From positions 21,028 through 71,951 of the forward strand of contig WTHQ01000029.1 in the NCBI GenBank assembly GCA_011523055.1: DNA of 50,924 nt, given 5' to 3'. Each line of letters opens with the position of its first letter. Position 1 is the first letter of the stretch. The notes under the pieces were generated by a model that was given only the letters and a program-made list of their open reading frames with translations, did no database searches and was not told the origin of the DNA. Source of the stretch: Methanobacteriota archaeon (GTDB lineage: Archaea; Thermoplasmatota; Poseidoniia; Poseidoniales; Thalassarchaeaceae). The position numbers and the translations under genes were made by a program. Shown here piece by piece: positions 16,676 through 25,226 of this stretch.

Positions 16676-18547
16676 CTATGCTGCCTCTGACTCCAGTTCG
16701 CCAGTTTGGATTCTCCACTGCGAGGCATATACGTTATCGGCTTGGACCAGTTCTTCGTGGAGTCCCCTCTCGACGATGACGCCATCCACCATCGCTATTA
16801 TCTCGTTGGCATTGCGGATGGTAGCGAGCCTGTGGGCAACTGCGACGGTCATTCTGTTGGAGTCAACTGAAGAGAACAGCGAGTTCTGTATCCTCTGTTC
16901 GGTTTCTGCGTCCAAGGCTGCACTTGCCTCATCGAGTACGAGGAGGTCAGGTTTGGTCAGCAGGGCCCTTGCGAGGCTGATCCTCGCCTTCTGCCCCCCA
17001 GAAAGCTTTACTCCCCTGTCGCCAACTTCCGTGTCTATTCCGTCTGGGAGGTTTTTCACGAATTCTTTTGCACCAGCTTCAGTCAGTGCGGTGTCTATCT
17101 CCTCATCCGTGGCGTCTCTCGCGTAGGCGATATTGTCCCTTATGGTCCCAAAGAATAGGAAGGGGTCTTGGGACACAAAACCAATACGGCTTCGGATTGA
17201 GTCGATTTTTAGTTCATTTATGTCGATGCCGTTGATCAGTATTCTTCCCGACTGAGGCTCGTAGAACCTCTCGATCAACTTTAGAATTGTGCTCTTGCCA
17301 GCGCCCGTGTGGCCCATTATGCCAACGAACTCCCCTGGTGTCACCTTGAATGAGATGCCATTCAGCACATTCCCCTCAGACGAGGGATACTGGAACGTGA
17401 CGTTTTCAAAGGCCAGGGATTCAATGGCTGACTCTAATGGCACGGCGTCATCTTTGTCGACTATTGACGGTTCTAGATCCACGATTGCGAATACCCTCTT
17501 CGCCGCGGCCTCGCCTCTCTGGATCTGATTCAACAGTGCGCCCAGTATGAATAGTGGGAATGTCATTCGTGTGCTGATCAGCAAGAACGTGACATACTCC
17601 CCAATCGTGATTTCTCCTGATTCGAGGACCCATCCTCCGGCGGTGACGATGAGTCCGAAAGCCAAACCCGCGACTATGTAGATCCCGGGTATGAATCGAT
17701 TCCTGATCAATGAGGCAGATATGGCTTGATCCCGGTATCTCTCGGACTCGCTATCCACCCGGAGTTTCTCGAAATCCTGTGCGTTGTACGCCTGCATAAC
17801 CGTGATCCCGCCAAGCACGTTCTCTAGTATCGAGATGATGCTGCCTGTGCTCTCGCGCTGTTTTCTGTACCGCCTCTGAACCCTGGTAGCGAACCAAATG
17901 ACCATGGGTATGATCAGAATCAGTGGGCTGAAGAGCATGAGGGTCAACTTGACGGACATCAGCGAAAGTATGATCGCAGCCATGGTGAAAGTGATGAGTA
18001 TTCTTACGATGCTGGTGCTTGAGTCTGAGATCACGTCCTCCAGTAGGGAAATGTCCGCAGATAGTACTGACATCAGGTTCCCAGTCTGTCTATCCTCGAA
18101 GTAGGAGGCCTCCATGTCGATGAGGGACCTAGCCGCATCCATCCTGATATCGTGTTGCGCATTGTACGAGGTTGCCTGCCAAAGGTAGTTACTGGTGCCT
18201 TGGAAGACGGCAAGAAGAAGGAAGCACATGAAGATGATAACTCCGAATCCGAGGTAAGGGGAGTTGCCAATGTAGGTCTCCAACCAAGCAGGGTTGAATG
18301 TCTGAGTTGCGTAGAAATCAGCTGCCCAGCCGATCGTTAGAAATGGGAGCAAATCAGATGCCCTGGCCCCAGCATTCGCGATCACCCCCCCAAAAGCCAG
18401 TTTCTTGTACCTCATAACGTATGGGAAGATGCGCCAGATCTTCCTTCCCACGACTTGGTTCTCGTCCTTTAGGTCCGAGCTGTCCCTGCTAATTCCCTTT
18501 CGTGGGTCTTGCGCGGGGGCTTCATTCCCTTTGGCATTGGCAGCCAT
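16676..18547 (-). CDS. ABC exporter, fused permease and ATPase
   Basis: A 623-aa half-transporter of the MsbA/MDR type, expected to work as a homodimer in the membrane. A cytosolic N-terminal stretch precedes six TM helices (about residues 45-340), including the [20 protein letters not shown] coupling segment. The nucleotide-binding domain has Walker [10 protein letters not shown], the Q-loop SQDPFLF, signature [15 protein letters not shown] and Walker [13 protein letters not shown] with the switch His in VAHRL. The start used is the ATG of MAANAKG; the frame remains open further upstream but runs through the tRNA-Gly gene, so that extension is not coding. Cargo unknown. Confidence 0.92.
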   Translation of the reverse strand: MAANAKGNEAPAQDPRKGISRDSSDLKDENQVVGRKIWRIFPYVMRYKKLAFGGVIANAGARASDLLPFLTIGWAADFYATQTFNPAWLETYIGNSPYLGFGVIIFMCFLLLAVFQGTSNYLWQATSYNAQHDIRMDAARSLIDMEASYFEDRQTGNLMSVLSADISLLEDVISDSSTSIVRILITFTMAAIILSLMSVKLTLMLFSPLILIIPMVIWFATRVQRRYRKQRESTGSIISILENVLGGITVMQAYNAQDFEKLRVDSESERYRDQAISASLIRNRFIPGIYIVAGLAFGLIVTAGGWVLESGEITIGEYVTFLLISTRMTFPLFILGALLNQIQRGEAAAKRVFAIVDLEPSIVDKDDAVPLESAIESLAFENVTFQYPSSEGNVLNGISFKVTPGEFVGIMGHTGAGKSTILKLIERFYEPQSGRILINGIDINELKIDSIRSRIGFVSQDPFLFFGTIRDNIAYARDATDEEIDTALTEAGAKEFVKNLPDGIDTEVGDRGVKLSGGQKARISLARALLTKPDLLVLDEASAALDAETEQRIQNSLFSSVDSNRMTVAVAHRLATIRNANEIIAMVDGVIVERGLHEELVQADNVYASQWRIQTGELESEAA

Positions 18548-18595
18548 GCTGCCTCCGTCACACTTGGGGTATGTAGTCTTCAGTACTGAACCATC

Positions 18596-18672
18596 TGGTG
18601 CGCCCGCCGGGATTCGAACCCAGGATATGAGGTTGGAAACCTCAGGTGATAACCAGACTTCACTACAGGCGC
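18596..18672 (-). tRNA. tRNA-Gly(TCC), CCA encoded
   Basis: The minus strand folds into a full cloverleaf: acceptor stem GCGCCTG/CGGGCGC with one G-T pair, D stem GTGA/TCAC, anticodon stem TGAGG/CCTCA closing the 7-base loop TTTCCAA with anticodon TCC (reads GGA), a 4-base variable loop, and T stem CTGGG/CCCGG with loop TTCGAAT. Discriminator A is followed by an encoded CCA. No intron is present. Confidence 0.93.
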
Positions 18673-18734
18673 TGTGGTCAGCCCGAGACTGCTTTGACAC
18701 TAAATCGATTCGGTCGGAGGGATCCGTCTTCGTT

Positions 18735-18989
18735 ATGCACCGATTGGTTCTGGCCAGTACGGGACAGATGTACTGGAGACGGAGAATTGGCTTTGCGATG
18801 TTGGTAATCTTCCTACCTGTCAATGCGCCACTATTCCTTCTAGCCCTGGAGGCCATGGACATGGGCGTCAGTAGACCCGATTGGTTCGTAGGATTGTCTT
18901 TCCTGATTCTCTTCTCAGTCGGAGGGATTCTTGCGTTCATGCCCAGGATCAGTCTCTGGAGGCTCTTTCATGATGGGTCCCAACCGTAG
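18735..18989 (+). CDS. small two-TM membrane protein, unknown
   Basis: An 84-aa frame starting at MHRLVLAS, with a second possible ATG at 18768 giving 73 aa. It has two hydrophobic helices (IGFAMLVIFLPVNAPLFLLAL and FVGLSFLILFSVGGILAFM) separated by a short polar loop and a basic RRR before the first, which fits a real small membrane protein. It lies opposite the tRNA and overlaps the convergent TatD-like gene by 22 nt. No family recognised, and the size makes it uncertain. Confidence 0.45.
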   Translation: MHRLVLASTGQMYWRRRIGFAMLVIFLPVNAPLFLLALEAMDMGVSRPDWFVGLSFLILFSVGGILAFMPRISLWRLFHDGSQP

Positions 18990-19867
18990 GTCATCTCTAC
19001 CCAGTCGACATTGACCTTGTACAGGAGTTCGTCCAAATCGGCTTCCCTCTTTCCCGCCCCCCTCCATTCGGTACAGAGTTCGGCGGTCCTCCTTGGGATG
19101 GTTTTGGGGCCCAGCACCGCTCCAGGTCGCGATGGGTCATCCAAGTAGTCCGACTCCATGCCCCAAGGGGCCTCACCCCCCTTCCAGGTTTCCAGGATGC
19201 CCTGTACGGCCCCCTTTCCCATGTTAACGGTGCATGGAATTCCTTGTCTGAACTCATGAGATAGATTAGCCGTCGCGTAGTGCCTGACGGTCTTCTCTCT
19301 GGGTAGTCCAGCCCTACCCCTAATCTCATCGATCGCTGTGTATGTCTCAGAAGAGTTCTCCTCAACGTGCAGCTGGACCGGCGATCCATCCTCTTTGGCC
19401 ATCTTTAGGACCTGGGTCAGCAGTTCATTGGCTGCTGCCCACCTATCCTCTGACACTGGGTAGTGGGGCCTTCCAACTTCCCCGATTCCAATGGCCTCCC
19501 CCTCCACGATGAGATCAAGGGCTGCGGATACTGCCTCGAGGTGCAGCTCAGTTGACCTCTCTATCCCAATCTCATCGGTTTGACGGTCCCAAGAGACAGG
19601 ATGTGGGCCGAGGATAACCCCAACTTTGAGATCGGTATTCTTCCTCACAGCCTCTGCCATTTCCAACGTCTTCGAATACTCCCTCCTGATGTGTTCCTTG
19701 TTTTTGGGGAGCGAATTGAAATTTGGCTTGTGGACGAGTAGGATGGAAGTTCCGCCTGCAGACTCGAATAGCCTGGCTGCATCGACTCCCATCCCCCTCG
19801 AATCAAGGTGCATGTGGTGGTCTAGAATCGGCCCATCCCACTTCCATCCACGCATCATGGCCCTCAC
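18968..19867 (-). CDS. TatD-like metal-dependent hydrolase (archaeal type)
   Basis: A 299-aa amidohydrolase-superfamily protein. The metal motif LDHHMHLD near residue 16, GIGEVGRPHY in the middle, and VQLHVEE with a later RHYA histidine give the usual set of metal ligands of TatD-type TIM-barrel hydrolases. It resembles the archaeal predicted metal-dependent hydrolase group related to urease and TatD rather than bacterial TatD DNase. The GTG start overlaps the TBP-like gene's TGA as GTGA, so translation is coupled to it. Substrate is unknown; DNase activity is possible but not shown. Confidence 0.8.
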   Translation of the reverse strand: MRAMMRGWKWDGPILDHHMHLDSRGMGVDAARLFESAGGTSILLVHKPNFNSLPKNKEHIRREYSKTLEMAEAVRKNTDLKVGVILGPHPVSWDRQTDEIGIERSTELHLEAVSAALDLIVEGEAIGIGEVGRPHYPVSEDRWAAANELLTQVLKMAKEDGSPVQLHVEENSSETYTAIDEIRGRAGLPREKTVRHYATANLSHEFRQGIPCTVNMGKGAVQGILETWKGGEAPWGMESDYLDDPSRPGAVLGPKTIPRRTAELCTEWRGAGKREADLDELLYKVNVDWVEMTYGWDPS

Positions 19868-20397
19868 GCAAGTGCTCCCTCTTGCTCTAGGATCTCGAGG
19901 TAAGTTTCGATTGCGAGCTCAGCTATCCTCCTTGACCTCATGCCCAGCGCGAGTCCCTTGCCGCTTGGGAAGATCAGGATGACGCCCCCAAACCTAGTAG
20001 CGGCTATTTCCACGGCCCCCACCTCTTCATTCAGCGTTGCCTCCGTGAGCCTGCTTGTCGCCACACTCGAAATGATGGCCTTTCCAGTGGTGAATCGAGC
20101 GAGTACTGGGCCGGCCTCCATCGTCAACCCCTCCTCTGGGAGGCCGAGTTGGAGGAGGGTCTCTCGGACAGCGAGTTTCGCGACCTCTGGTCTAGCCAGG
20201 CCATGGACGAGGATGGTGCCCGACTCCTCGAACACAAGTGTGGCATGAGGCCTCTTACGCTCTAGGATTACGTGGTCCCCGACTCTCTTCGCCCCAGTGA
20301 GGGTCAAGGCCTCATCATGTGTAGGCCGCTCTTTGGACTGGAACCTAAAGTTCTGGTCTTCTACCTCGACCTCAAGTCGTTCTGTTACTTCACTCAA
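19864..20397 (-). CDS. divergent TBP-fold (TATA-binding-protein-like) protein
   Basis: A 177-aa protein with two repeats of the TBP type. Repeat 1 contains HATLVFEESGTILVHGLA then a long helix ending LLQLGL; repeat 2 contains GVILIFPSGKGLALGMRS then AIETYLEILEQ. This is the strand-then-SGK-then-helix pattern of TBP half-domains, but most DNA-contacting and stirrup residues differ from canonical TBP. I chose the TTG at 20397 because it overlaps the upstream stop (TTGA) and has GGAGG about eight bases before it; an ATG at 20415 is the alternative. It could be a general TBP of this lineage, a specialised paralogue, or a protein of the same fold with another role. Confidence 0.65.
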   Translation of the reverse strand: MSEVTERLEVEVEDQNFRFQSKERPTHDEALTLTGAKRVGDHVILERKRPHATLVFEESGTILVHGLARPEVAKLAVRETLLQLGLPEEGLTMEAGPVLARFTTGKAIISSVATSRLTEATLNEEVGAVEIAATRFGGVILIFPSGKGLALGMRSRRIAELAIETYLEILEQEGALA

Positions 20398-21275
20398 AAT
20401 ACCGCCTCCTCGCATTCCTCACACTCGGGCCACATAGATAGTGCCTCCGCGAATCCATTGAGTCTGGCCTGATGTATCGGGACCAGTATGCCCTCATCAG
20501 ACCCAGTTTCTCTCAGTGATCTAAGTGCCCCCCTGAGGCGAGAGGCGAGCCGGCGGTCTCTCTCCATGGTTAGGTCCTGCGTCCATGAGCGTTGCTCCTC
20601 CGACCACCAAGCCGCTGCTGATGCAGCTGCAGCACCCATCATTGGATCGATGCCCTCATGGTGCTCTAACCTCGATATGGATGATGCCCTGATTTTTTTC
20701 CACCTTCTGCTAGTGCCGATAAGAGCGAGGAAGTTTGAGGCACTTGAGGCTTGGGTGGCATGCCTAATCATCAAATCTGCCCAATCAAGATCGTCACTCG
20801 ATGGTTCCAAGGCGAAGAGCCGTGGATTTCGCTTATCCTCATTATTTAGCAGACGGATGGGCTCTGGGTCTGGGATTTGCACATTTTCTAATCCCAGTCC
20901 ATGGAGGTCAGAGAGGTACCTACCGAGGGTTGTTCCGGATGCTGAAGCGGCGGCGACGTGTGCTCCTGGGTTGGCCTCATCTTCCTTGAGTTCCTCTTTC
21001 CAGCGCCAAAGGTCCTCAGTTGATGCCAATAATGCAATACTGCCGAAAGTGAAGTGTGGCCTCATTTCATCAGGGGACACGACGCAGGGGAGATGGGGCC
21101 AAAGTGTGTATTTGCCTCCATCTGGATCCTCAATGTCGATGGGAGTCCAGATCAGGCTCGATGCGCTCACAGCCCCCAGAAATGGCTCACTGACATCAAT
21201 CAAGCGGTTGAAACGGTGGCTCGATGCGTATGTTCGGGGTGGATTGAAGTGATCGGGACTATTGGGGATTAACAT
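20394..21275 (-). CDS. hypothetical protein, possibly distant TraB-like
   Basis: A 293-aa protein with no family that I recognise with confidence. The C-terminal third, MERDRRLASRLRGAL followed by ILVPIHQARLNGFAEAL, vaguely recalls the ERD-R-M and Val-x-x-His-x-x-Gly elements of TraB/PrgY proteins, and EGIDPMMGAAAASAAAW could be the middle motif. The plus strand is also open over most of this region, but the minus frame is favoured because its stop overlaps the TBP-like start and the three genes read as one operon. As drawn, its ATG overlaps the divergent thioesterase ATG by two bases, so the true start may be a little downstream. Confidence 0.5.
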   Translation of the reverse strand: MLIPNSPDHFNPPRTYASSHRFNRLIDVSEPFLGAVSASSLIWTPIDIEDPDGGKYTLWPHLPCVVSPDEMRPHFTFGSIALLASTEDLWRWKEELKEDEANPGAHVAAASASGTTLGRYLSDLHGLGLENVQIPDPEPIRLLNNEDKRNPRLFALEPSSDDLDWADLMIRHATQASSASNFLALIGTSRRWKKIRASSISRLEHHEGIDPMMGAAAASAAAWWSEEQRSWTQDLTMERDRRLASRLRGALRSLRETGSDEGILVPIHQARLNGFAEALSMWPECEECEEAVF

Positions 21276-21735
21276 GGACGATCAGGAAAGGCTGGCTCCA
21301 GTCATTCAATTGAACGAGGTGTTCCCCGGGGACACAAATGCTCTAAACACACTTTTCGGAGGTCGACTGATGTCAATAATGGACACTGCAGCAGGCATGG
21401 CAGCCAGCAAGTTCTGCAGCGAGGACGTGGTCACAATTTCGGTCGACGCACTCAAGTTTAGGAGACCGGCCTACCAAGGCGACGTGATAAGGACCATAGC
21501 CCGGGTCGTATGGACCTCCCCTAGAACCATAGGGGTACACGTTACCTCATGTAGGCTTTCTCGAAAGAATTGGACGCCAGAAGAAATCTGCTCTGGCTTT
21601 TTCTTCATGGTGGCGGTAGATGAGTCATTGAAGCCAACGAACGTTCCCCAATACAATCCAAGCGACGACGAAGGCAAAAGATTGTACTCCCTGGCGAAAT
21701 CGGCTAGAGAGGGCATGAGGGTGAACAACAGCTAG
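21274..21735 (+). CDS. hot-dog acyl-CoA thioesterase (YciA/BFIT-like)
   Basis: A 153-aa single hot-dog-domain protein starting at MDDQERL. FPGDTNALNTLFGGRLMSIMDTAAGMAA is the signature of the acyl-CoA thioesterase II/YciA group, with the Asn-x-x-x-x-x-Gly-Gly and Asp of the active site; DALKFRRPAYQGDVI follows as usual. It releases CoA from acyl-CoAs in the cytoplasm, usually as a hexamer. It is divergent from the hypothetical/TBP-like/TatD operon. Confidence 0.85.
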   Translation: MDDQERLAPVIQLNEVFPGDTNALNTLFGGRLMSIMDTAAGMAASKFCSEDVVTISVDALKFRRPAYQGDVIRTIARVVWTSPRTIGVHVTSCRLSRKNWTPEEICSGFFFMVAVDESLKPTNVPQYNPSDDEGKRLYSLAKSAREGMRVNNS

Positions 21736-21768
21736 CCCAAGGCACATTCGCCAAAGGATGTTTAATTT

Positions 21769-22752
21769 ATGCCGGTCTTGAATATCGCTGCCCTAGGAAG
21801 CCATGATCTATGTCGATCACTGGGCAAGTTATCTGACTCTAGGGACGTGGAGTCCTTCGTCTTCAAGGAGGGTTCTGGACCAGATCGTAGGATCCTTTCG
21901 TTGGTTCGCCCTCTCAACTTTCCAGAGCGTATTCGACCTCTGTTGTCTGCACTTAATGTCTCAGATTATGGCATAATCGAGGTCAATTCCATGGATGCTG
22001 CACTGGGGGAGGCCATGGTCGCATTTTCAGCATCAGGAATAGAGGATGGCGACTTGATAATCAATCCAAAAGAAGGGGCTTGGATTGATCCGGATGATGT
22101 TGGCATGATCAAGGATCAAGCAGGATTGAGTTCATGGAAGGTCCACTATGAGACGCCAGACATGAACGAGTACAGATCGCACCTACTTGACAAGGTGAGG
22201 CTGCAAGCTTCGAGTGGGGAGCCGCTGGTTTCGATAGACCAACATTTCGTGGTGAAGGGGATAGGCTTGGTTGGGATAGGGTATGTTCGATCTGGCGAAC
22301 TCAAGAAGCACGATAGTGTTGCTATCTTTCCTGGAGGGCATACTGGAATTGTAAGATCCCTTCAAGTGATGGATGATGATGTTGACAGGGCTTTGACAGG
22401 CGACAGGGTCGGCATTGCCCTTAGGGGAATGGGAGATGATGCGCTCGAGAAGGGGAGTCAAGTCGTAAAGGACGGGTCCGATATCCTCTCGCGTGCAAAG
22501 AGAAGTCGGCTTCAATTAGAAATCTCAATCTTTCAGAAGAAGCAACCAAAAACCGGAGATGTAGTACACATGTCCTTTGATCTTCAGTTTTTTGTCGGTA
22601 GGATTGAGTCCATCGAGGGGGGCACCATGGTAGTAGAATGGGATCGTCCGATCAATCTGAGAACTACGTTTGACAAACCCCCCCTTTTGGTTCAACTTGA
22701 TGCAGGTCAGATGAGGATCCTCGGGGCGGTTTCGAGGATAGTTTCGATTTGA
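21769..22752 (+). CDS. SelB/EF-Tu-like protein without GTPase motifs
   Basis: A 327-aa protein laid out like a short archaeal SelB/EF-Tu relative. The first 150 residues occupy the G-domain position, but the P-loop site reads GSHDLCRSLGKL with no GKT/S and no NKxD is seen; PLLSALNVSDYGIIEV recalls the archaeal SelB-like paralogue. Domain 2 follows (IDQHFVVKGIGLVGIGYVRSGELKKHD, then GDRVGIALRG), and a domain-3-like beta barrel ends the protein. It should therefore not hydrolyse GTP. Known relatives in methanogens are uncharacterised EF-Tu domain 2 proteins. Possible roles include ribosome or tRNA binding. Start at ATG 21769. Confidence 0.7.
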   Translation: MPVLNIAALGSHDLCRSLGKLSDSRDVESFVFKEGSGPDRRILSLVRPLNFPERIRPLLSALNVSDYGIIEVNSMDAALGEAMVAFSASGIEDGDLIINPKEGAWIDPDDVGMIKDQAGLSSWKVHYETPDMNEYRSHLLDKVRLQASSGEPLVSIDQHFVVKGIGLVGIGYVRSGELKKHDSVAIFPGGHTGIVRSLQVMDDDVDRALTGDRVGIALRGMGDDALEKGSQVVKDGSDILSRAKRSRLQLEISIFQKKQPKTGDVVHMSFDLQFFVGRIESIEGGTMVVEWDRPINLRTTFDKPPLLVQLDAGQMRILGAVSRIVSI

Positions 22753-22800
22753 CTGGAGATAGTGCAATTACTTGTTATATTGCATGTTTTTTCCTAAGAG

Positions 22801-22807
22801 TATAAAT
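22801..22807 (+). promoter_or_regulatory. TATA box for the two-TM/disordered-tail gene
   Basis: TATAAAT lies 27 bases before the ATG at 22834, a spacing that fits an archaeal promoter with a very short or absent leader. It is preceded by a T-run (TTTTTT near 22787) that could end the upstream SelB-like transcript. Confidence 0.5.
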
Positions 22808-22833
22808 CGTAACATGGATGATGGGAGAATGGG

Positions 22834-24264
22834 ATGTACTCAGCCGGGCCGCAGGCTCGAGCAGAGGGGAGTGAGTCGGAATGGTTCGACGGGCTCTCTC
22901 TGGTCGGGCTCTCTAGACACTTCACAGGGGTTCTAGATCAGCGAAGCCTGCGTTTTGAGGATGCTCGTGGCATGGGTACTGCGATAGAACTTGGTTCAAT
23001 TGATAGTTTGAGGCAGACCGACATACAAAAATTCTCGAGGACTTGGTTCGTCATCGGCCTTGTATTGATTTTGTCATCAATCAGAGTGGTAGTGGAACCA
23101 TTTTCTTACTTGGCAGGCTTCTCAGGCTTATTCTGCATTGGGATCTACCTCGGATTCAGATTGCCAATTTTAGCCATCGATCACAATAGCGGTGCCAGGC
23201 ACCTCATCTCGGGTTCTCAGAGCGATCTGTTGTACCTCTATCAGATGTTGAACAGAGTGATGCATGGTCATTCGATAAAGGATGCAAGGATGGAGATAAA
23301 GAGGTCCTGGATGAGAGTAGAGGAGGGGATGATCGCTAATCGAAGAATTTCAACTACCGAGGGTGGCCCCCACATAAGGGCCGATAGGAGTCTTCCGGCA
23401 GCCGTCGATCTCCCCTACCAGCCGATGGCATACGAAACTCCTAAGCTAAATGAGCTGGGGCTAGCCAATCCGACCTTCCCAACCATGCCCGATCAGGACA
23501 AAGTTGAGAATGATCTTCCCTTTGATGCCAGCTTCGGGTTTTCCGATCAGGAGGATGTCGGTATGGCATGGAGCATGTTTGATGATCCAACCCCCGCCGA
23601 TGAAAATGTGGAGAGGGCTGTATCGATTGAGCCCTCTGTGATGAATAATTGGGGAGTGGAGTCAACAACCGATGAATCCGTGCGGGAGTCAAGCTCGATG
23701 ATGATTAGGAGGGCTCATGATTCATATCGGGCCGATGGGAACTCAGAGGCCGCTCTACCTAGCCCCACAGATGCGGCCGTCCGAGAGGAGTGCCGGCCGG
23801 GGATAGTCAAGCAAGCAAGAGCAAGACAGGTCATGAACAGGGTTGGTGCTCGCGATCCAAGAGGCAGTTCCAGCACGCTGAGCAGGGGATCCAGGAACAG
23901 GTCATTCGTAGAGAGGGTGCTTGCACCATCGAAGAGAAGGAGGATGGCAAGGGCCGAAGAATCTGGAGGACATGATCATGAGGGGCTCCCTCTTTCTACC
24001 GCGAGGCTTTTTACAACACAGAGGCTAAGGTTACGAGCCGATCAAGAACACCAGTCAGAAGTTGAGCTAGGTAGGGCCCCCAATCGCTGGGTTCCACAGA
24101 ATACCGGGCGTGTTGCATTGAACAGGATAATGAACGACAAGAGGCTCAGGCACAGTGAAAACAGGGAGCAGACTTCAATGGAAGTTCCGAGGTTCAGCGA
24201 ACTCAGGCCGAGTGACTATGGTAGTCGAGAGTCTAGAATACCCGGAGTCAGATATCTCAGATGA
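22834..24264 (+). CDS. two-TM protein with long disordered C-terminal tail
   Basis: A 476-aa protein I cannot assign to a family. Residues 1-70 are polar, with SLRFEDARGMGTAIEL resembling a small PH-like strand pattern. Two hydrophobic helices follow (WFVIGLVLILSSI and YLAGFSGLFCIGIYLGF), then NSGARHLISGSQSDLLYLYQMLN. Residues from about 175 to the end are low in hydrophobics, rich in Arg, Ser, Glu and Pro and almost surely disordered. The basic stretch LAPSKRRRMAR is in the tail. The tail overlaps the convergent PfkB gene by 8 nt. A scaffold or regulatory membrane protein is possible; nothing more can be said. Confidence 0.6.
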   Translation: MYSAGPQARAEGSESEWFDGLSLVGLSRHFTGVLDQRSLRFEDARGMGTAIELGSIDSLRQTDIQKFSRTWFVIGLVLILSSIRVVVEPFSYLAGFSGLFCIGIYLGFRLPILAIDHNSGARHLISGSQSDLLYLYQMLNRVMHGHSIKDARMEIKRSWMRVEEGMIANRRISTTEGGPHIRADRSLPAAVDLPYQPMAYETPKLNELGLANPTFPTMPDQDKVENDLPFDASFGFSDQEDVGMAWSMFDDPTPADENVERAVSIEPSVMNNWGVESTTDESVRESSSMMIRRAHDSYRADGNSEAALPSPTDAAVREECRPGIVKQARARQVMNRVGARDPRGSSSTLSRGSRNRSFVERVLAPSKRRRMARAEESGGHDHEGLPLSTARLFTTQRLRLRADQEHQSEVELGRAPNRWVPQNTGRVALNRIMNDKRLRHSENREQTSMEVPRFSELRPSDYGSRESRIPGVRYLR

Positions 24265-25222
24265 TTCCAACCATTCTCCTAAACTTGTCCAGCCTTGCTC
24301 TGTACTTACCCCTTTTCAAGCTTGAAATAGAGTCAGTCCCGAATGTCTCAATGTTGAACGAAGCGGTTACTGTAGCGTGCACCAGAGCTCTACGCATCGA
24401 TTCAAGATCGGCGATTCTGCCTTTCAGCGGGACGAGTTGGGCCAACATGGCGCCGGCAAAAACGTCTCCACAGCCCGTAGGGTCGACTATCTTGGTGGTT
24501 GGGTAGGCCGGCAGGATGAGCACGCCATCACGATGAATGCAAACGCAACCCGAGCTTCCACGTTTCACCACTAGGCAGTCGGGTCCTGGTCCCATAATCT
24601 CTCCTCCACTAAGTGACTCTCCACTGATGATCTTCTCAGCAGAAAGCATGTAATTCGATTCCTTCCCGATTCTGTTGATCTCATCTTCATTCAGTATCGC
24701 GATATCCACCTTCCTCAGCGCCTCGGAGAGTCCAGTAAAGTCGCTTTCAATCCACAGATCAATGGTATCCAAGGCAGTCACCAGAGCGCCTTGATTCGCG
24801 TCCAACACTGAATTTTGAGAAATCGGACTCGCACTCGTGCAAAATACGATTTGAGGGTTATCCCAGTTCGGAGGAAATATCGGGTCGAACCCTGCAAGCG
24901 AGTTTAGCTCGGTCGAAATTGTCTTTGCATGGTCCATCCCCCCTTCATATTTCCCGGACCACCTAAAGGTCGGTAGGTCGGATATTCGCAAGCCTGTCAA
25001 ATCAAGACCAGATTCCGATAGGGTCCTCCTTGAATCCAGATCGAAATCCGGTCCGACAATTGAGACAATGCCCACACTGAGCCTTTGTAGCCCGATGTCC
25101 CTAGCATGGAAAGCTGCCGAGAGCCCGGAGTACACAGCAGAACCACCTAGCAGCCCGCTCGCCTTTCCAAGGGGGGTCTCTATATCATCGAAACCTGTGC
25201 TTCCTACGATCACCATTTCCAT
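24257..25222 (-). CDS. PfkB-family sugar/nucleoside kinase
   Basis: A 321-aa kinase of the ribokinase/PfkB family, starting at MEMVIVGSTGFDD. LLGGSAVYSGLSAA is the first signature; VDPTGCGDVFAGAML near the C-terminus is the second, with the catalytic Asp in GCGD. AILNEDEINRIG is the usual NxxE magnesium motif. Compared with ribokinase the sugar-binding lid is short, so it resembles the archaeal nucleoside/adenosine kinase-like group. The chosen ATG lies 4 nt after the stop of the biotin carboxylase gene, so it is in the same transcript. Confidence 0.85.
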   Translation of the reverse strand: MEMVIVGSTGFDDIETPLGKASGLLGGSAVYSGLSAAFHARDIGLQRLSVGIVSIVGPDFDLDSRRTLSESGLDLTGLRISDLPTFRWSGKYEGGMDHAKTISTELNSLAGFDPIFPPNWDNPQIVFCTSASPISQNSVLDANQGALVTALDTIDLWIESDFTGLSEALRKVDIAILNEDEINRIGKESNYMLSAEKIISGESLSGGEIMGPGPDCLVVKRGSSGCVCIHRDGVLILPAYPTTKIVDPTGCGDVFAGAMLAQLVPLKGRIADLESMRRALVHATVTASFNIETFGTDSISSLKRGKYRARLDKFRRMVGII

Positions 25223-25226
25223 TTTC

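Noticed and set aside
18548-18940. N-terminal extension of the ABC exporter
   Set aside because: The frame is open but crosses a complete tRNA-Gly on the same strand and has no exporter-like sequence; the ATG at 18547 is used.
20488-21252. 254-aa plus-strand frame opposite the 293-aa gene
   Set aside because: Ser/Arg-rich shadow sequence with no fold-like pattern, whereas the minus frame is coupled to the TBP-like gene.
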